Assembly (NCBI GenBank): GCA_003135135.1 | Contig: PLDK01000010.1 | Location: 103,676-167,675 of the forward strand | Source of the DNA: Deltaproteobacteria bacterium | GTDB taxonomy: Bacteria; Desulfobacterota; Binatia; Binatales; Binataceae | Length of the DNA stretch: 64,000 nt | Reading direction: 5' to 3' | Part shown: positions 8,265 to 16,476 of the stretch, in pieces | How the letters are laid out: every line of letters begins with the position of its first letter | Position numbering within the stretch: position 1 is the stretch's first letter | Notes under the pieces: generated by a model | Told to the model about the DNA's origin: nothing | The model's input: the letters and a program-made list of their open reading frames with translations, nothing else | Databases searched by the model: none | Position numbers and translations under genes: made by a program

Positions 8265-9980
8265 CTAGTCGATGTCTTCCTGCGTGACCCGCAGCAGTTC
8301 CTCGATCGAGGTTTCGCCGCGCAGCACGCGCCCCGCGCCGTCCTGGCGCAGCAGCACCATCCCTTGTGAGGTGCACTTGCGGCGCAGCGTCGCGGCGTCG
8401 GCATTCTGCATGACGAGCGATCGGATTTCGTCGTCCATGATCATCAGTTCCTGTATCGCCATTCGCCCGCGATAGCCGGTGTTGCGGCAATTGCGGCAGC
8501 CCTTGGAACGGCAGACCTTGGTGGTAGTTTCCAGCCCCCTGATTCCGATCCGCGCGAGTTCGGTTTCGCTGGGCCGGTAGGGCTCGCGGCAATCAACACA
8601 GAGCTTGCGGACCAGGCGTTGCGCGAGCACGGCGAGAATCGAGGATGAGACCAGGAACGGCTCGATCCCCATGTCCACCAATCGCGTAACCGCGCCGAAC
8701 GAATCGTTGGTGTGCAGCGTCGAGAACACCAGATGGCCGGTCAAGGCGGCTTGGATCGCGATTTCCGCGGTTTCGCTGTCGCGGATTTCGCCGACCATGA
8801 TCACGTCGGGGTCCTGGCGCAGAATCGAACGCAGACCGCTGGCAAACGTCAACTCGATCTTCGGATTTACCTGCATCTGGCCGACGCCGCGCAGCTGGTA
8901 CTCGATCGGATCCTCGATTGTAATGATGTTCTTCTCGGGCGAGTTGATTCGGCTCAGACAAGCGTACAGCGTCGTGGATTTTCCCGAGCCGGTCGGCCCG
9001 GTCGCCAGGATGATCCCGTGGCTCTGCCGAATCAGCCGGTCAAGGCGCTGCAAGTTCTCGCCGGAAAATCCAAGATGGTCGAGGTTGATGGCTTCCACCG
9101 CCTGCGCGCGGTCGAGCAGACGCAGCACGATGCGCTCGCCGAACGCGGTCGGTATCGACGAGACGCGCAAGTCGATGTCGCGGCCCGCGATGCGCAGCCG
9201 GATTCGGCCGTCCTGCGGCAGGCGCTTCTCGGCGATATTGAGGCCCGCCATGACCTTGACGCGCGACGTGATCGCCGGCTGAAAGCGTATGGGCGGCGAC
9301 AGCACGTCGAACATCATCCCGTCCACGCGAAAGCGTACCACCATTTCCTTTTCGAAAACTTCAACATGGATGTCGCTCGCGCGGTCCTTGACCGCCTGCG
9401 ACAGGATGCCGTTGACGAGCTTGATGATCGGCGCCGAATCGTCGGACTCGAGCAAATCCAGCGGCTCCGACGCCAGTTCACTGGCGACCACGTCGAGGCG
9501 CTCTTCCTCGAGGTCGATCATCAGGTCCTCGGCCGAGGTGGCCGACGCCTGGTCGTACGCGCGGTTGATTGCTTCGGCGATTACTTCGGGCGGCGCGACC
9601 AGCGGATGAATCTGCGCGCTGTACAGGATTCGCAGGTCATCGAGCGGCTCGTAGTTGGCCGGGTCGGCGATCGCCACCGTGACTGCGCCGTTGGTGCTCG
9701 ACAGCGGCAGCAGGCGGTTCTTCTTGGCGTAATTGATAGGAATCTTCGAGACGAGGCCCAAGTCGAGCGAGTTCTCATCTATATGGGCCTGGAACGGCAA
9801 CCGGTATTCCTGCGCGAGCGCGCGGGCCAGCCGCTGCGGCTCCAGCGCGCCCATCTCGACCAGCACGTCGGCCAGCTCCTGGCCGGGCTTCTTGCGTTGG
9901 CGCGCCTTGTCGAGGTCCTGCGCCGAGACCCACGAGCGGTCCAGCAGGATTGCCTCAAAGCTTTTTCGTGCGGTCGCCAT
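8265..9980 (-). CDS. gspE: Type II secretion ATPase E
   Basis: A 571-residue hexameric secretion ATPase. N1/N2 domains (about 1-150) are followed by the RecA-like motor: Walker A GPTGSGKS at about 328-335, the Asp box VGEIRDSETAE, the His box TLHTNDS, and a C-terminal four-Cys zinc module (CVDC, then KGCRNC). The frame opens at 10028, but the ATG at 9980 has GGGGAA at a good spacing and starts the family's MATARKSFE-like N-terminus. It is first in the gspEFGHIJKLMN operon. No gspC or gspD is found in the window. Confidence 0.95.
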   Translation of the reverse strand: MATARKSFEAILLDRSWVSAQDLDKARQRKKPGQELADVLVEMGALEPQRLARALAQEYRLPFQAHIDENSLDLGLVSKIPINYAKKNRLLPLSSTNGAVTVAIADPANYEPLDDLRILYSAQIHPLVAPPEVIAEAINRAYDQASATSAEDLMIDLEEERLDVVASELASEPLDLLESDDSAPIIKLVNGILSQAVKDRASDIHVEVFEKEMVVRFRVDGMMFDVLSPPIRFQPAITSRVKVMAGLNIAEKRLPQDGRIRLRIAGRDIDLRVSSIPTAFGERIVLRLLDRAQAVEAINLDHLGFSGENLQRLDRLIRQSHGIILATGPTGSGKSTTLYACLSRINSPEKNIITIEDPIEYQLRGVGQMQVNPKIELTFASGLRSILRQDPDVIMVGEIRDSETAEIAIQAALTGHLVFSTLHTNDSFGAVTRLVDMGIEPFLVSSSILAVLAQRLVRKLCVDCREPYRPSETELARIGIRGLETTTKVCRSKGCRNCRNTGYRGRMAIQELMIMDDEIRSLVMQNADAATLRRKCTSQGMVLLRQDGAGRVLRGETSIEELLRVTQEDID

Positions 9981-10186
9981 CAGGCATTTCCCCAGGAAAG
10001 TTGGGAGGCTGCCGGCGCCGGGCCGCAAGGATTCAAGTCATATGGAGTCATCTTCAACGACAATGTCGCCACGTCGAACTTACCACCATTTTCCCCCATT
10101 CCCGCTCAATTAGACACGATGGTTCCGGCTAGTTGCAAGTATGCATTCCACATGCCACTGACTGGTTGCGCAGCCATTGGCTACGG

Positions 10187-10669
10187 CTAGTAATGCACCG
10201 CTCCCGGCTGCGTCTCGGTCCCGCTTCCGATCGGGCCGCCACCGATTCCCATGCTGATGCCGGTATGTCCCCTGGCCGGCACCGTATGCTCGGCCTCTTG
10301 CCATGAGACGAGCTTGCCCCCAACAAACTTCAAATCGAGGAACGTCCCCTTGTCGCCGTCCTTTGACGAGGTGTACAGAAGCGCCGCGGTAATGTCGTTG
10401 CTGTTGGGCTTGTAGGGGTAGCTCCAGACCTCGGTCTCGCCCGGCAGATAGGTTCGCAGGTCGGGCTCGCCCCACGAGTGATGCACTTTGGGCGACGTCT
10501 GGCCGACCTGCAGCGAATCCGACATCCGCGTCGCCTTGATTCGAGTGCCGGCCTGGTAGGCGAGGCCGCATCCAGCCAAAGTGAGCGCCGCCGACATGAC
10601 CGCGAGCAGGGCGAATCGGGGAAATCGAATTTTTTTCCTCAGGCGGACTTTTGTTGACATTTTCTCCAT
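10187..10669 (-). CDS. Small outer-envelope lipoprotein (unknown function)
   Basis: A 160-residue predicted lipoprotein: basic N-terminus, hydrophobic helix and lipobox LAGC with the lipidated Cys at 34. The mature part is short, with a SmpA/OmlA-like feel (one WGEPD segment followed by a tyrosine/tryptophan-containing beta segment), and ends in a Gly-rich tail. The long upstream open frame to 11056 is antisense to another small gene and is not part of it. The ATG at 10669, or ATG 10660, is the start. It lies just upstream of gspE on the same strand, but a 200-base gap argues for its own unit. Confidence 0.78.
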   Translation of the reverse strand: MEKMSTKVRLRKKIRFPRFALLAVMSAALTLAGCGLAYQAGTRIKATRMSDSLQVGQTSPKVHHSWGEPDLRTYLPGETEVWSYPYKPNSNDITAALLYTSSKDGDKGTFLDLKFVGGKLVSWQEAEHTVPARGHTGISMGIGGGPIGSGTETQPGAVHY

Positions 10670-10676
10670 CGGCGCG

Positions 10677-10705
10677 ATTCTGTGGGCATCATTCCTGATT
10701 GTCAA
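10677..10705 (-). promoter_or_regulatory. Candidate sigma70-type promoter of the 10.2-10.7 kb lipoprotein gene
   Basis: On the minus strand TTGACA (10705-10700) is followed after 17 bases by CAGAAT (10682-10677). The -35 is perfect; the -10 matches 4 of 6. The expected start of transcription falls almost on the ATG at 10669, which would make the message nearly leaderless or favour the second ATG at 10660. Confidence 0.35.
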
Positions 10706-10747
10706 CGTTATGCTATAGAGCAACCGATATGAACGAGGTAGAGCCCG

Positions 10748-10981
10748 ATGGTGCGTAAGCTGACTTTGGTGAAAGGGGCGTCGCAGCGCGGATCGCTGGT
10801 ATATGGGATGCGGATTTTCGACCAGGACAGCGTCGCGGGCGTCGAAGATGCGCGGGTCAGCCTGGCCGACGGCACCAGCGGGCGAGTCACGATGCATCTG
10901 ATCGAAGGGAGCCGCGCACAAATCAGGCGGCAACTGATGCAAAGCATCGACGCGTTTTTCGAACTGCTCGACGAGCAGTAG
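10748..10981 (+). CDS. Small conserved-looking hypothetical protein
   Basis: A 77-residue soluble protein, divergent from the lipoprotein and 40 bases upstream of an enoyl-CoA hydratase gene on the same strand. GAGG precedes the ATG. The sequence has an N-terminal beta-rich half (YGMRIFDQD, ARVSLADG) and a C-terminal helix ending DAFFELLDEQ. No family is recognised. Codon use is like its neighbours, which supports a real gene. It may be cotranscribed with the downstream crotonase. Confidence 0.6.
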   Translation: MVRKLTLVKGASQRGSLVYGMRIFDQDSVAGVEDARVSLADGTSGRVTMHLIEGSRAQIRRQLMQSIDAFFELLDEQ

Positions 10982-11021
10982 AATACGCACAGAAAGAATC
11001 CGCGAGGGAGCGAAAAACGAA

Positions 11022-11810
11022 ATGGATCTGAAATTCATCAAGTACGAGAAGCGCAACCATATCGCCTATATTACGTTCAACCGGCCCGAGCGGATGAACG
11101 CGTTGCATCCGCCGTGTCACGTCGAGATGGACAGCGTGTGGGACGACTTCGTCGCGGACAAGTCGGCGTGGGTCGCGATCGTGACGGGAGCCGGCGACAA
11201 GGGGTTTTCAGCCGGCAACGATTTGCGCTGGACCGCGGAGAATAGCGGGCAACTGCTGACCGGGACCATTGGCCTCAAAGGCGGCTTCGCAGGGATTACC
11301 GCGCGCTACGACATTTACAAGCCGATCATCGCGGCGGTTAACGGATTCGCACTCGGCGGTGGATTCGAGATCGCGCTTGCTTGCGATATTATCATTGCGG
11401 CCGAGCACGCGCGCTTCGGATTGCCGGAACCGCGGGTGGGCCTGATGGCGGCGGCTGGGGGAGTGCATCGCCTGCCGCGCCAGATTCCGCTCAAGATCGC
11501 GATGGGCATGATGCTTACGGGCAAGCACATCACGGCCGCCGACGCGCTTCGCTACGGAATCGCCAACGAGGTGGTGCCGCTCAAGGATCTCATGGCCACG
11601 GCCGAGAAGTGGGCGGGGGAGATCATGGAATGCTCGCCGTTGTCGCTGCAGGCCACCAAGGAAGCGGCGATGAACGGACTCGGGGTGCCGGTCGAAGCGG
11701 CGCTCGCGAAGCATTACGATTTGATGTCGAAGCTGTTTCGATCGAAGGACGCGATTGAAGGTCCGCTGGCGTTTTCGCAGAAACGAAAGCCCAACTGGAC
11801 CGGAGAATAG
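11022..11810 (+). CDS. Enoyl-CoA hydratase/isomerase (crotonase) family protein
   Basis: A 262-residue crotonase. The CoA-binding/oxyanion segment GFSAGNDL (61-68) and the second oxyanion loop ALGGGFEIAL are present. Both family catalytic glutamates are kept, at about 116 (GGGFE) and 136 (GLPE), so true hydratase activity on enoyl-CoA is likely. It probably serves beta-oxidation or a related acyl-CoA pathway. Compare the second crotonase at 13.6-14.5 kb, which lacks both. Confidence 0.92.
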   Translation: MDLKFIKYEKRNHIAYITFNRPERMNALHPPCHVEMDSVWDDFVADKSAWVAIVTGAGDKGFSAGNDLRWTAENSGQLLTGTIGLKGGFAGITARYDIYKPIIAAVNGFALGGGFEIALACDIIIAAEHARFGLPEPRVGLMAAAGGVHRLPRQIPLKIAMGMMLTGKHITAADALRYGIANEVVPLKDLMATAEKWAGEIMECSPLSLQATKEAAMNGLGVPVEAALAKHYDLMSKLFRSKDAIEGPLAFSQKRKPNWTGE

Positions 11811-11891
11811 GGCGCCGGGCGCCCGCGGCGGGGCCGACTGCGGCGGGGCCGACCGCATCGGGGCGCGTTAAGGCCTGGAGTCGCGATCAAG

Positions 11892-12107
11892 ATGCAGGAA
11901 CTGTGGCTGTTGCGCGACGTAATCGCGATGCTGCTCATTGGCGCGACGACGGCGGCGTTCCCGCCGGTCGGGACCGGCGCGTTCTGGACGATCGTCGCAT
12001 TCTACGGCGTGGTGTCGGTGCTATTCGACGACGAAACGCCGCGCGGCGTTCCCGGGATGGATTTCTTTTACGCGACCCGCCCGCATTTGAAACACCCGCA
12101 GAGCTAG
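11892..12107 (+). CDS. Small membrane protein, unknown
   Basis: A 71-residue protein with a hydrophobic stretch at about 10-47, probably one or two membrane helices, and a short hydrophilic C-terminus. A GGAG stands upstream of the ATG. It follows the crotonase by 81 bases on the same strand and ends two bases before repeat array B. No family is recognised. Confidence 0.5.
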   Translation: MQELWLLRDVIAMLLIGATTAAFPPVGTGAFWTIVAFYGVVSVLFDDETPRGVPGMDFFYATRPHLKHPQS

Positions 12108-12275
12108 CGGCAGGGGTGACCCCTGCACCGCAGGGCTGAGCCCTGCACCCACCGTTAACGCCGCGCTCCGTTGTCGCGCGCGGCCTCTTAATACTGGCCA
12201 GCCGTGCCAACGGCCAGCGGTGACCCCTGCACCCAATGATAAGAGAAGATGCGGGACTTGGTCCCGGTTAGAAGT
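12108..12275. repeat. Mosaic palindromic repeat array B
   Basis: Modules in order: GCAGGGGTGACCCCTGC (12110-12126), GCAGGGCTGAGCCCTGC (12130-12146), the GCCGCGC...GCGCGGC hairpin (12160-12185), the TTAATACTGG linker, the GCCGTGCCAACGGCC module (about 12201-12215), half of the first palindrome, and the GCGGGACTTGGTCCCG module (12246-12271). The rest of the 12108-12442 gap holds no gene that I can see, only the leader of the next small gene. Confidence 0.85.
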
Positions 12276-12442
12276 GAGAGCGAGGGGAGAAGAAATCCGC
12301 TCACAGTCTTCCGAGTAGAAATGTTGCGTGGGGAACAAACTTTTCGCGGGTAGCGGATGCATTTCGCTTGACTTAAGGCATGCAAGCGCTTTGCCCCGGA
12401 TGTGTTATGATTAGCAAATACGATCAGCACACAGGTGAGGGC

Positions 12443-12694
12443 ATGACGACTATTTCTGTGATTCCGTCCCCGATCTTCGAAACGCTCAGGGACTCCGAGG
12501 AGACCTTGCGGACCACGCTCGCCGAGCTGGCCGAAGACAAACGAAAGCAGAAGCCGAATATCTCGGAGCGCAAACTGGCCGAATATCTGGCCGATCAGAT
12601 GGGCTACCGCGGCACCAAGAACGTGGAAGCGCTGGTGGCCTCGCGCGAGCGAATCGCAAAATCCCGCCAAGCCGTGGGTCTGAACAACAAGTAG
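12443..12694 (+). CDS. Hypothetical small protein
   Basis: An 83-residue soluble, mostly helical, charged protein (SEETLRTTLAELAEDKRKQK, then a LAEYLADQMGYRG segment). The frame is open to 12380, but the ATG at 12443 follows GTGAGGG at a sensible spacing and starts at MTTISVIPSP. It is convergent with the dienelactone hydrolase and 8 bases from its stop. The second half faintly suggests a helix-turn-helix, but no family is recognised. Confidence 0.55.
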   Translation: MTTISVIPSPIFETLRDSEETLRTTLAELAEDKRKQKPNISERKLAEYLADQMGYRGTKNVEALVASRERIAKSRQAVGLNNK

Positions 12695-12702
12695 CGCGTT
12701 CG

Positions 12703-13422
12703 CTAGTGGCCGAGGTGGCGGGCGAAGAACGCTTCGATACGCTTCCAACTGTCCTCGGCGGCCTCGGGGTTGTAAGCCGCCTTCATCGGGCCGACTCTTC
12801 CGATCCACGGGAGAAAGCCGCGGTTGCGGCTCATGAAGCTGTGGCCCGCATCGTCGTAAACTTTTACGTCGTGATCGACGCCCATCCCGGTGAGCAGGTT
12901 TTCGAGCCTGCGGCCATGCGCCGCGAATAACTTGTCGTGACCGCCGTAGCCGCCGAGCACAGGGCATACGCCGCGCAACTGTTCGGCGGTCCTGGGCACG
13001 TCGCCATAAAACGTCGCGGCGACGCCCAGCGGAGTGCGCGCCGCGAACAGCAGGGCGAATCCGCCGCCCATGCAAAAGCCGATGACTCCGATGCGCGCGG
13101 CGTCGACGCCGGGCTGCTGCTGCAAGAATTTGCGCGCCGCGTCGAGGTCGTGGAATGCGTCGCCCTCGCCACGATTGAGCGTCATCATGGTGCGCGCGAT
13201 ACACATGAGGCGCAGCCCGTCGCGGTCGTAGAGGTCGGGCGCGAGCGCGGCGTAGCCGAGGTCGGCGACCATCCCGGTGATGCGCCGGATGTCGTCGTTG
13301 AGGCCGAAGATTTCGTGGATGACGATCACGCCGGGATGTTTTTGGGAATCGGACGGCGCGGCGTACGCAGCGCGCATCGGACGGCCGCCGGCGGCGGGAA
13401 AAGTAATGTCAGTGGTGTTCAT
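12703..13422 (-). CDS. Dienelactone hydrolase family protein
   Basis: A 239-residue cytoplasmic protein of the dienelactone hydrolase family. It has the typical N-terminal segment VIVIHEIFGLND (33-44) and the Cys nucleophile elbow GFCMGG with Cys117. Asp163 (GGHD) and His194 (DAGHSF) complete the Cys-Asp-His triad. Such enzymes open lactone rings in aromatic breakdown, but many have other ester substrates, and no aromatic pathway gene is nearby. It is a single gene. Confidence 0.9.
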   Translation of the reverse strand: MNTTDITFPAAGGRPMRAAYAAPSDSQKHPGVIVIHEIFGLNDDIRRITGMVADLGYAALAPDLYDRDGLRLMCIARTMMTLNRGEGDAFHDLDAARKFLQQQPGVDAARIGVIGFCMGGGFALLFAARTPLGVAATFYGDVPRTAEQLRGVCPVLGGYGGHDKLFAAHGRRLENLLTGMGVDHDVKVYDDAGHSFMSRNRGFLPWIGRVGPMKAAYNPEAAEDSWKRIEAFFARHLGH

Positions 13423-13494
13423 CGGACTAAGCTGCCTCCTATATTGCCTCGTCCCTGAGGGGAAGTGTCACAGACACACGGCAAAGGAAGAAAG

Positions 13495-13573
13495 CCGGGG
13501 GCCCGTCGGCTTCGCTCAGGCCAAACTCCGCCCGCATCTTTGTTTTAATACTGGGTGCAGGGCTCAGCCCTGC
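13495..13573. repeat. Mosaic palindromic repeat array C
   Basis: A short array: a degenerate GGCCCGTCGGCTTCGCTCAGGCC-like stem, a CCGCATCTTTG fragment, the linker TTTTAATACTGG, and the palindrome GCAGGGCTCAGCCCTGC (13557-13573). The last base of the palindrome touches the stop codon of the minus-strand crotonase gene (13574-13576). Confidence 0.75.
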
Positions 13574-14485
13574 TCACCTTTGCCGTTTGCGGTTTTTTGA
13601 GCCCGCGTCTTTGCCATCGCGCGGTTTGGCGCGGGTCTTCGAACGCGGACCGGAACCATAGTCGCCGAACGGATCGTCACGCTCACGAACCGCATCCCGA
13701 AAGCCCGCGACTTGCGCGCGCGCCACGAAATCGAGGCCTTCCTGCGTATGCCGCGCGATTCCGTCGAATAGCGAGCCGACCAGCCGCGAAGTCGCAAGCC
13801 CCATGTTCTCCGCCGTGTGATTGCATAGCAGCTTGAGCATCTGAAGTTGATTGATCGGCACTCGCGCCATCCGCTCGGCTAGCGCAGTGGCGCGCGCGTC
13901 GAGTTCGCCGTCGGGCACCGCTTCGAGGATGAGTCCGATGCGGGCGGCCTCAGGCGCGGGGATTTCATCGCCGGTCAGCAGGTAGCGCTTGGCGCGCTCG
14001 AGGCCCATCCGATACACCCACATCGCGGTGGTCGGGGTGCCCCACACGCGCGACGGCGGATAGCCGAACGATGCGGACTGGCCGGCGATTATCAGGTCGG
14101 CACATAGCACCATGTCGGTGCCGCCCCCGATGCACCATCCCTGGACGGCGGCGATGGTTGGTTTTCGCGCGTACCAGAGCTTCATGTACACGTTGACGAA
14201 TTGCGAGATCATGCCGTAGTCGGCGACCGAGTCCCACACGCGCCTGCGCGCGGCTTCGCTTTCGCTGGTTTGCGCGCGCGTGGACCAATCGAGTCCGTAG
14301 CCGGCGCAAAACGCGGGGCCGTCGGCGCGCAGCAGGATCACGTGGACGCCATGGTCGGCGTCGGCGCGATCGATGGCGGCGGCAAGCTCGTCGCGCAGGT
14401 CGGGGGTGATGGTGTTGTACTCGGCGGCGCGGGCGAGAGTTATCGTGCCGACGCCGTTGCGGGTCTCGGTACGGAGCGTCTTCAT
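13574..14485 (-). CDS. Crotonase-family protein lacking both hydratase glutamates
   Basis: A 303-residue enoyl-CoA hydratase/isomerase superfamily member. The oxyanion loops are kept (FCAGYGLDWS near 59-68; CIGGGTDMVL near 118-127). The residue at the first catalytic Glu position is Asp124, and the second Glu is replaced by Pro144 (GYPPSRVW), so ordinary hydration is doubtful; another crotonase reaction is more likely. The C-terminus carries a 30-residue basic tail. The ATG at 14485 gives the normal crotonase N-terminus; the longer frame to 14545 adds nothing family-like. Confidence 0.87.
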   Translation of the reverse strand: MKTLRTETRNGVGTITLARAAEYNTITPDLRDELAAAIDRADADHGVHVILLRADGPAFCAGYGLDWSTRAQTSESEAARRRVWDSVADYGMISQFVNVYMKLWYARKPTIAAVQGWCIGGGTDMVLCADLIIAGQSASFGYPPSRVWGTPTTAMWVYRMGLERAKRYLLTGDEIPAPEAARIGLILEAVPDGELDARATALAERMARVPINQLQMLKLLCNHTAENMGLATSRLVGSLFDGIARHTQEGLDFVARAQVAGFRDAVRERDDPFGDYGSGPRSKTRAKPRDGKDAGSKNRKRQR

Positions 14486-14547
14486 GGGAATCGCATATAG
14501 CAGCACAGTGCCGCATCGGGACAGCGGGCGTGGGGAGGGGATCACTT

Positions 14548-14850
14548 AATTGAATGCGAAACCCGCCTGGGTTTCACACTTCCTTGGGCAGGGGTGACCC
14601 CTGCACCGCAGGGCTGAGCCCTGCACCCACCGTTAAGGCCGCCCGCCGTTGGCGGGCGCGGCCACTGCACCCGCAAGCGAGAAGACGCGAAAATCTGCGC
14701 AACGCATCTTTTCGCGACTACGCAATGGGCAGGCCCGTTGGCACGGGAGGTCAATATTAAGAGACCGCGCGCGACAACGGAGCGCGGCCTTAATACCGGG
14801 TGCAGGGCTCAGCCCTGCCAGCCGTCGCCACGGCCAGGGCTCAGCCCTGC
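14548..14850. repeat. Mosaic palindromic repeat array D (longest)
   Basis: Fills the gap between the crotonase and hisG. Order: GAAACCC...GGGTTTC hairpin (about 14558-14578), GCAGGGGTGACCCCTGC (14588-14604), GCAGGGCTGAGCCCTGC (14608-14624), GCCCGCCGTTGGCGGGC hairpin (about 14641-14657), a 43-base CGCGAAAA...TTTTCGCG hairpin (14681-14723), the GCGACAACGGAGCGCGGC module (14771-14795), a second GCAGGGCTCAGCCCTGC (14802-14818), GCCGTCGCCACGGCC (14821-14835), and a third copy of that palindrome ending at 14850 on the hisG stop codon. Confidence 0.9.
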
Positions 14851-15749
14851 TAGCCGATGATTTTGTTGAGCGGGAACTCGACGATGCCGACGGCGCCGGC
14901 TTCGAGCAGCTTGGGGAACAGTTCGCGCACCGTGTGCTCGGCGATGACGGTCTCAACCCCCAGCCATTCCACGCCCTTGAGCGCGGGAGAGGGGTAGAGG
15001 TGCGAGATGGTGGGGGCGGTGATCGACGGCAGCAGCGCGATCACTTTTTCGAGGTTGCCTTTGGCGACGTTCAACTTGATGAAGACGCGACTGTCGGCGT
15101 CGAGCGCGCCGCGAATCAGGATCCCGAGCTGGCGAATCTTGGCCTGCTTCCAGGGGTCGGTCCATGCCGCCGGATTGGCGACCAGCACGGGATTCGAGAC
15201 GAGCAATTCCTCGACGATGCGCAGTCCGTTGGCGCGCAGCGAGGAGCCGGTCTCGGTCACGTCGATGGCGGCGTCGATGATTCCTTCGGCGACTTTGGCC
15301 TCGGTGGCGCCCCATGAAAATTCAACTTCTGCTTTGACTTTGCGCTGGGCCAGGACTCGCGTGACGAACTGCACGAGCTCGGTGGCGATTCGCTTGCCCT
15401 GGAGGTCTTCGAGCCGCTTGACCGGCGAATCATTGCGCACGCATAGCACCCATCGCGAAGGCGTCAACGTGGCCTTGGCGTACACGAAGCTCTCGACCTG
15501 ATGGAGGGTCACGTTGTTCTCGACGATCCAGTCGCTGCCGGTGATGCCCGCGTCGAGCGAGCCGTCGGCGATGTACCGGGGCATCTCCTGCGGGCGCAGG
15601 ATGCGGCAACTGAGCGCGGGATCGTCGGTGGTCGGAATGTAGGAGCGCGAGCCAACCGTGATACGCCATCCGGACTTGCGCATCAGCTCGAGCGTCTGAT
15701 TCTCGAGGCTGCCCTTGGGGATGCCGAATTTCAGTACTTGATCAGGCAT
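14850..15749 (-). CDS. hisG: ATP phosphoribosyltransferase, long form
   Basis: First enzyme of histidine synthesis (ATP + PRPP). At 299 residues this is the long HisG form, with a C-terminal ACT-like regulatory domain (about 225-299) for histidine feedback, so no HisZ partner is needed. The N-terminal part starts FGIPKGSLENQTLELM, and the PRPP-binding segment DVTETGSSLRANGL lies at about 160-173. It follows hisI by 18 bases and the two form an operon. Its stop codon overlaps the last base of a palindromic module of array D. Confidence 0.95.
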   Translation of the reverse strand: MPDQVLKFGIPKGSLENQTLELMRKSGWRITVGSRSYIPTTDDPALSCRILRPQEMPRYIADGSLDAGITGSDWIVENNVTLHQVESFVYAKATLTPSRWVLCVRNDSPVKRLEDLQGKRIATELVQFVTRVLAQRKVKAEVEFSWGATEAKVAEGIIDAAIDVTETGSSLRANGLRIVEELLVSNPVLVANPAAWTDPWKQAKIRQLGILIRGALDADSRVFIKLNVAKGNLEKVIALLPSITAPTISHLYPSPALKGVEWLGVETVIAEHTVRELFPKLLEAGAVGIVEFPLNKIIG

Positions 15750-15767
15750 GTGTTTTTCCGATGGCGA

Positions 15768-16235
15768 TCAACCCGCCGACTTCTTAACGGCGTGGCCGGC
15801 GCCGGGCTTGGGCTGATGGCCGTAGCCGGGGCCGTATTTGGCGGGATCGACTTTGCGTTGCTCGACGACTTTCCAGGCGCCCGCGTCGAGCTTGCGGAAA
15901 AAGCACGACTCGTAGCCCATGTGGCATGCGGCGCCGTCGCCGCGCTGCTCGACTGCGACTACGAGCGCGTCGGCGTCGCAGTCGATGCGAATCTCGTGCA
16001 CGATTTGAAAATTGCCCGACTCTTCGCCCTTGCGCCAAAGCTTGTTGCGCGAGCGCGAGAAGTAACAGGCGCGGCCGGTCGCGACGGTCTCGTCGAAGGC
16101 TTCGCGATTCATGTAGGCGACGGTCAGGACGCGGTGGCTCAGGTGATCGACGGCGATTGCGGCGACGACGCCGCCGTTTTTGTCGAAATCGATTGCCGCC
16201 GATGCGGGAGATGCCTTTTGTGCCTGCGTTGCCAT
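15768..16235 (-). CDS. hisI: Phosphoribosyl-AMP cyclohydrolase
   Basis: Third step of histidine synthesis: opens the adenine ring of PR-AMP. The 155-residue protein is the stand-alone HisI form with no fused HisE. The zinc cysteines are visible in the DCDADA and [10 protein letters not shown] segments, and YMNREAF and WRKGEESGN are family motifs. The ATG at 16235 has GGTGG upstream; a GTG at 16244 is also in frame. It is first gene of the hisI-hisG unit. The rest of the his pathway is elsewhere. Confidence 0.94.
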   Translation of the reverse strand: MATQAQKASPASAAIDFDKNGGVVAAIAVDHLSHRVLTVAYMNREAFDETVATGRACYFSRSRNKLWRKGEESGNFQIVHEIRIDCDADALVVAVEQRGDGAACHMGYESCFFRKLDAGAWKVVEQRKVDPAKYGPGYGHQPKPGAGHAVKKSAG

Positions 16236-16476
16236 TGCTGCCACCGGGTTGAAATAGCGCCGTAGATCGAAAATTACGCTTGCGAATCAACAAGTATCGG
16301 TGAAACTCCGGCGCGATTCAATCTGCAATGTTGCGGAAAGGTCGCCAGGCTGTTTTCAATTTGTGACAACGCGAGTAGATTACGGGACCACGTGAGACGA
16401 CTTCCCGATTAACTTGCGCGTCAATTTGCCCAACCGAACCCTTGGCTCACTACCAGACATGCACCCGGTCCCGACA

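Noticed and set aside
8712-10190. 492-codon open frame antisense to gspE
   Set aside because: Shadow frame in GC-rich DNA; no family motif, low-complexity Arg/Ala/Gln content; gspE is certain on the other strand.
16245-16413. Possible riboswitch upstream of the 16.5 kb lipoprotein gene
   Set aside because: A GGTGAAACTCC-like stretch is there, but no matching conserved core or pairing pattern could be made out.
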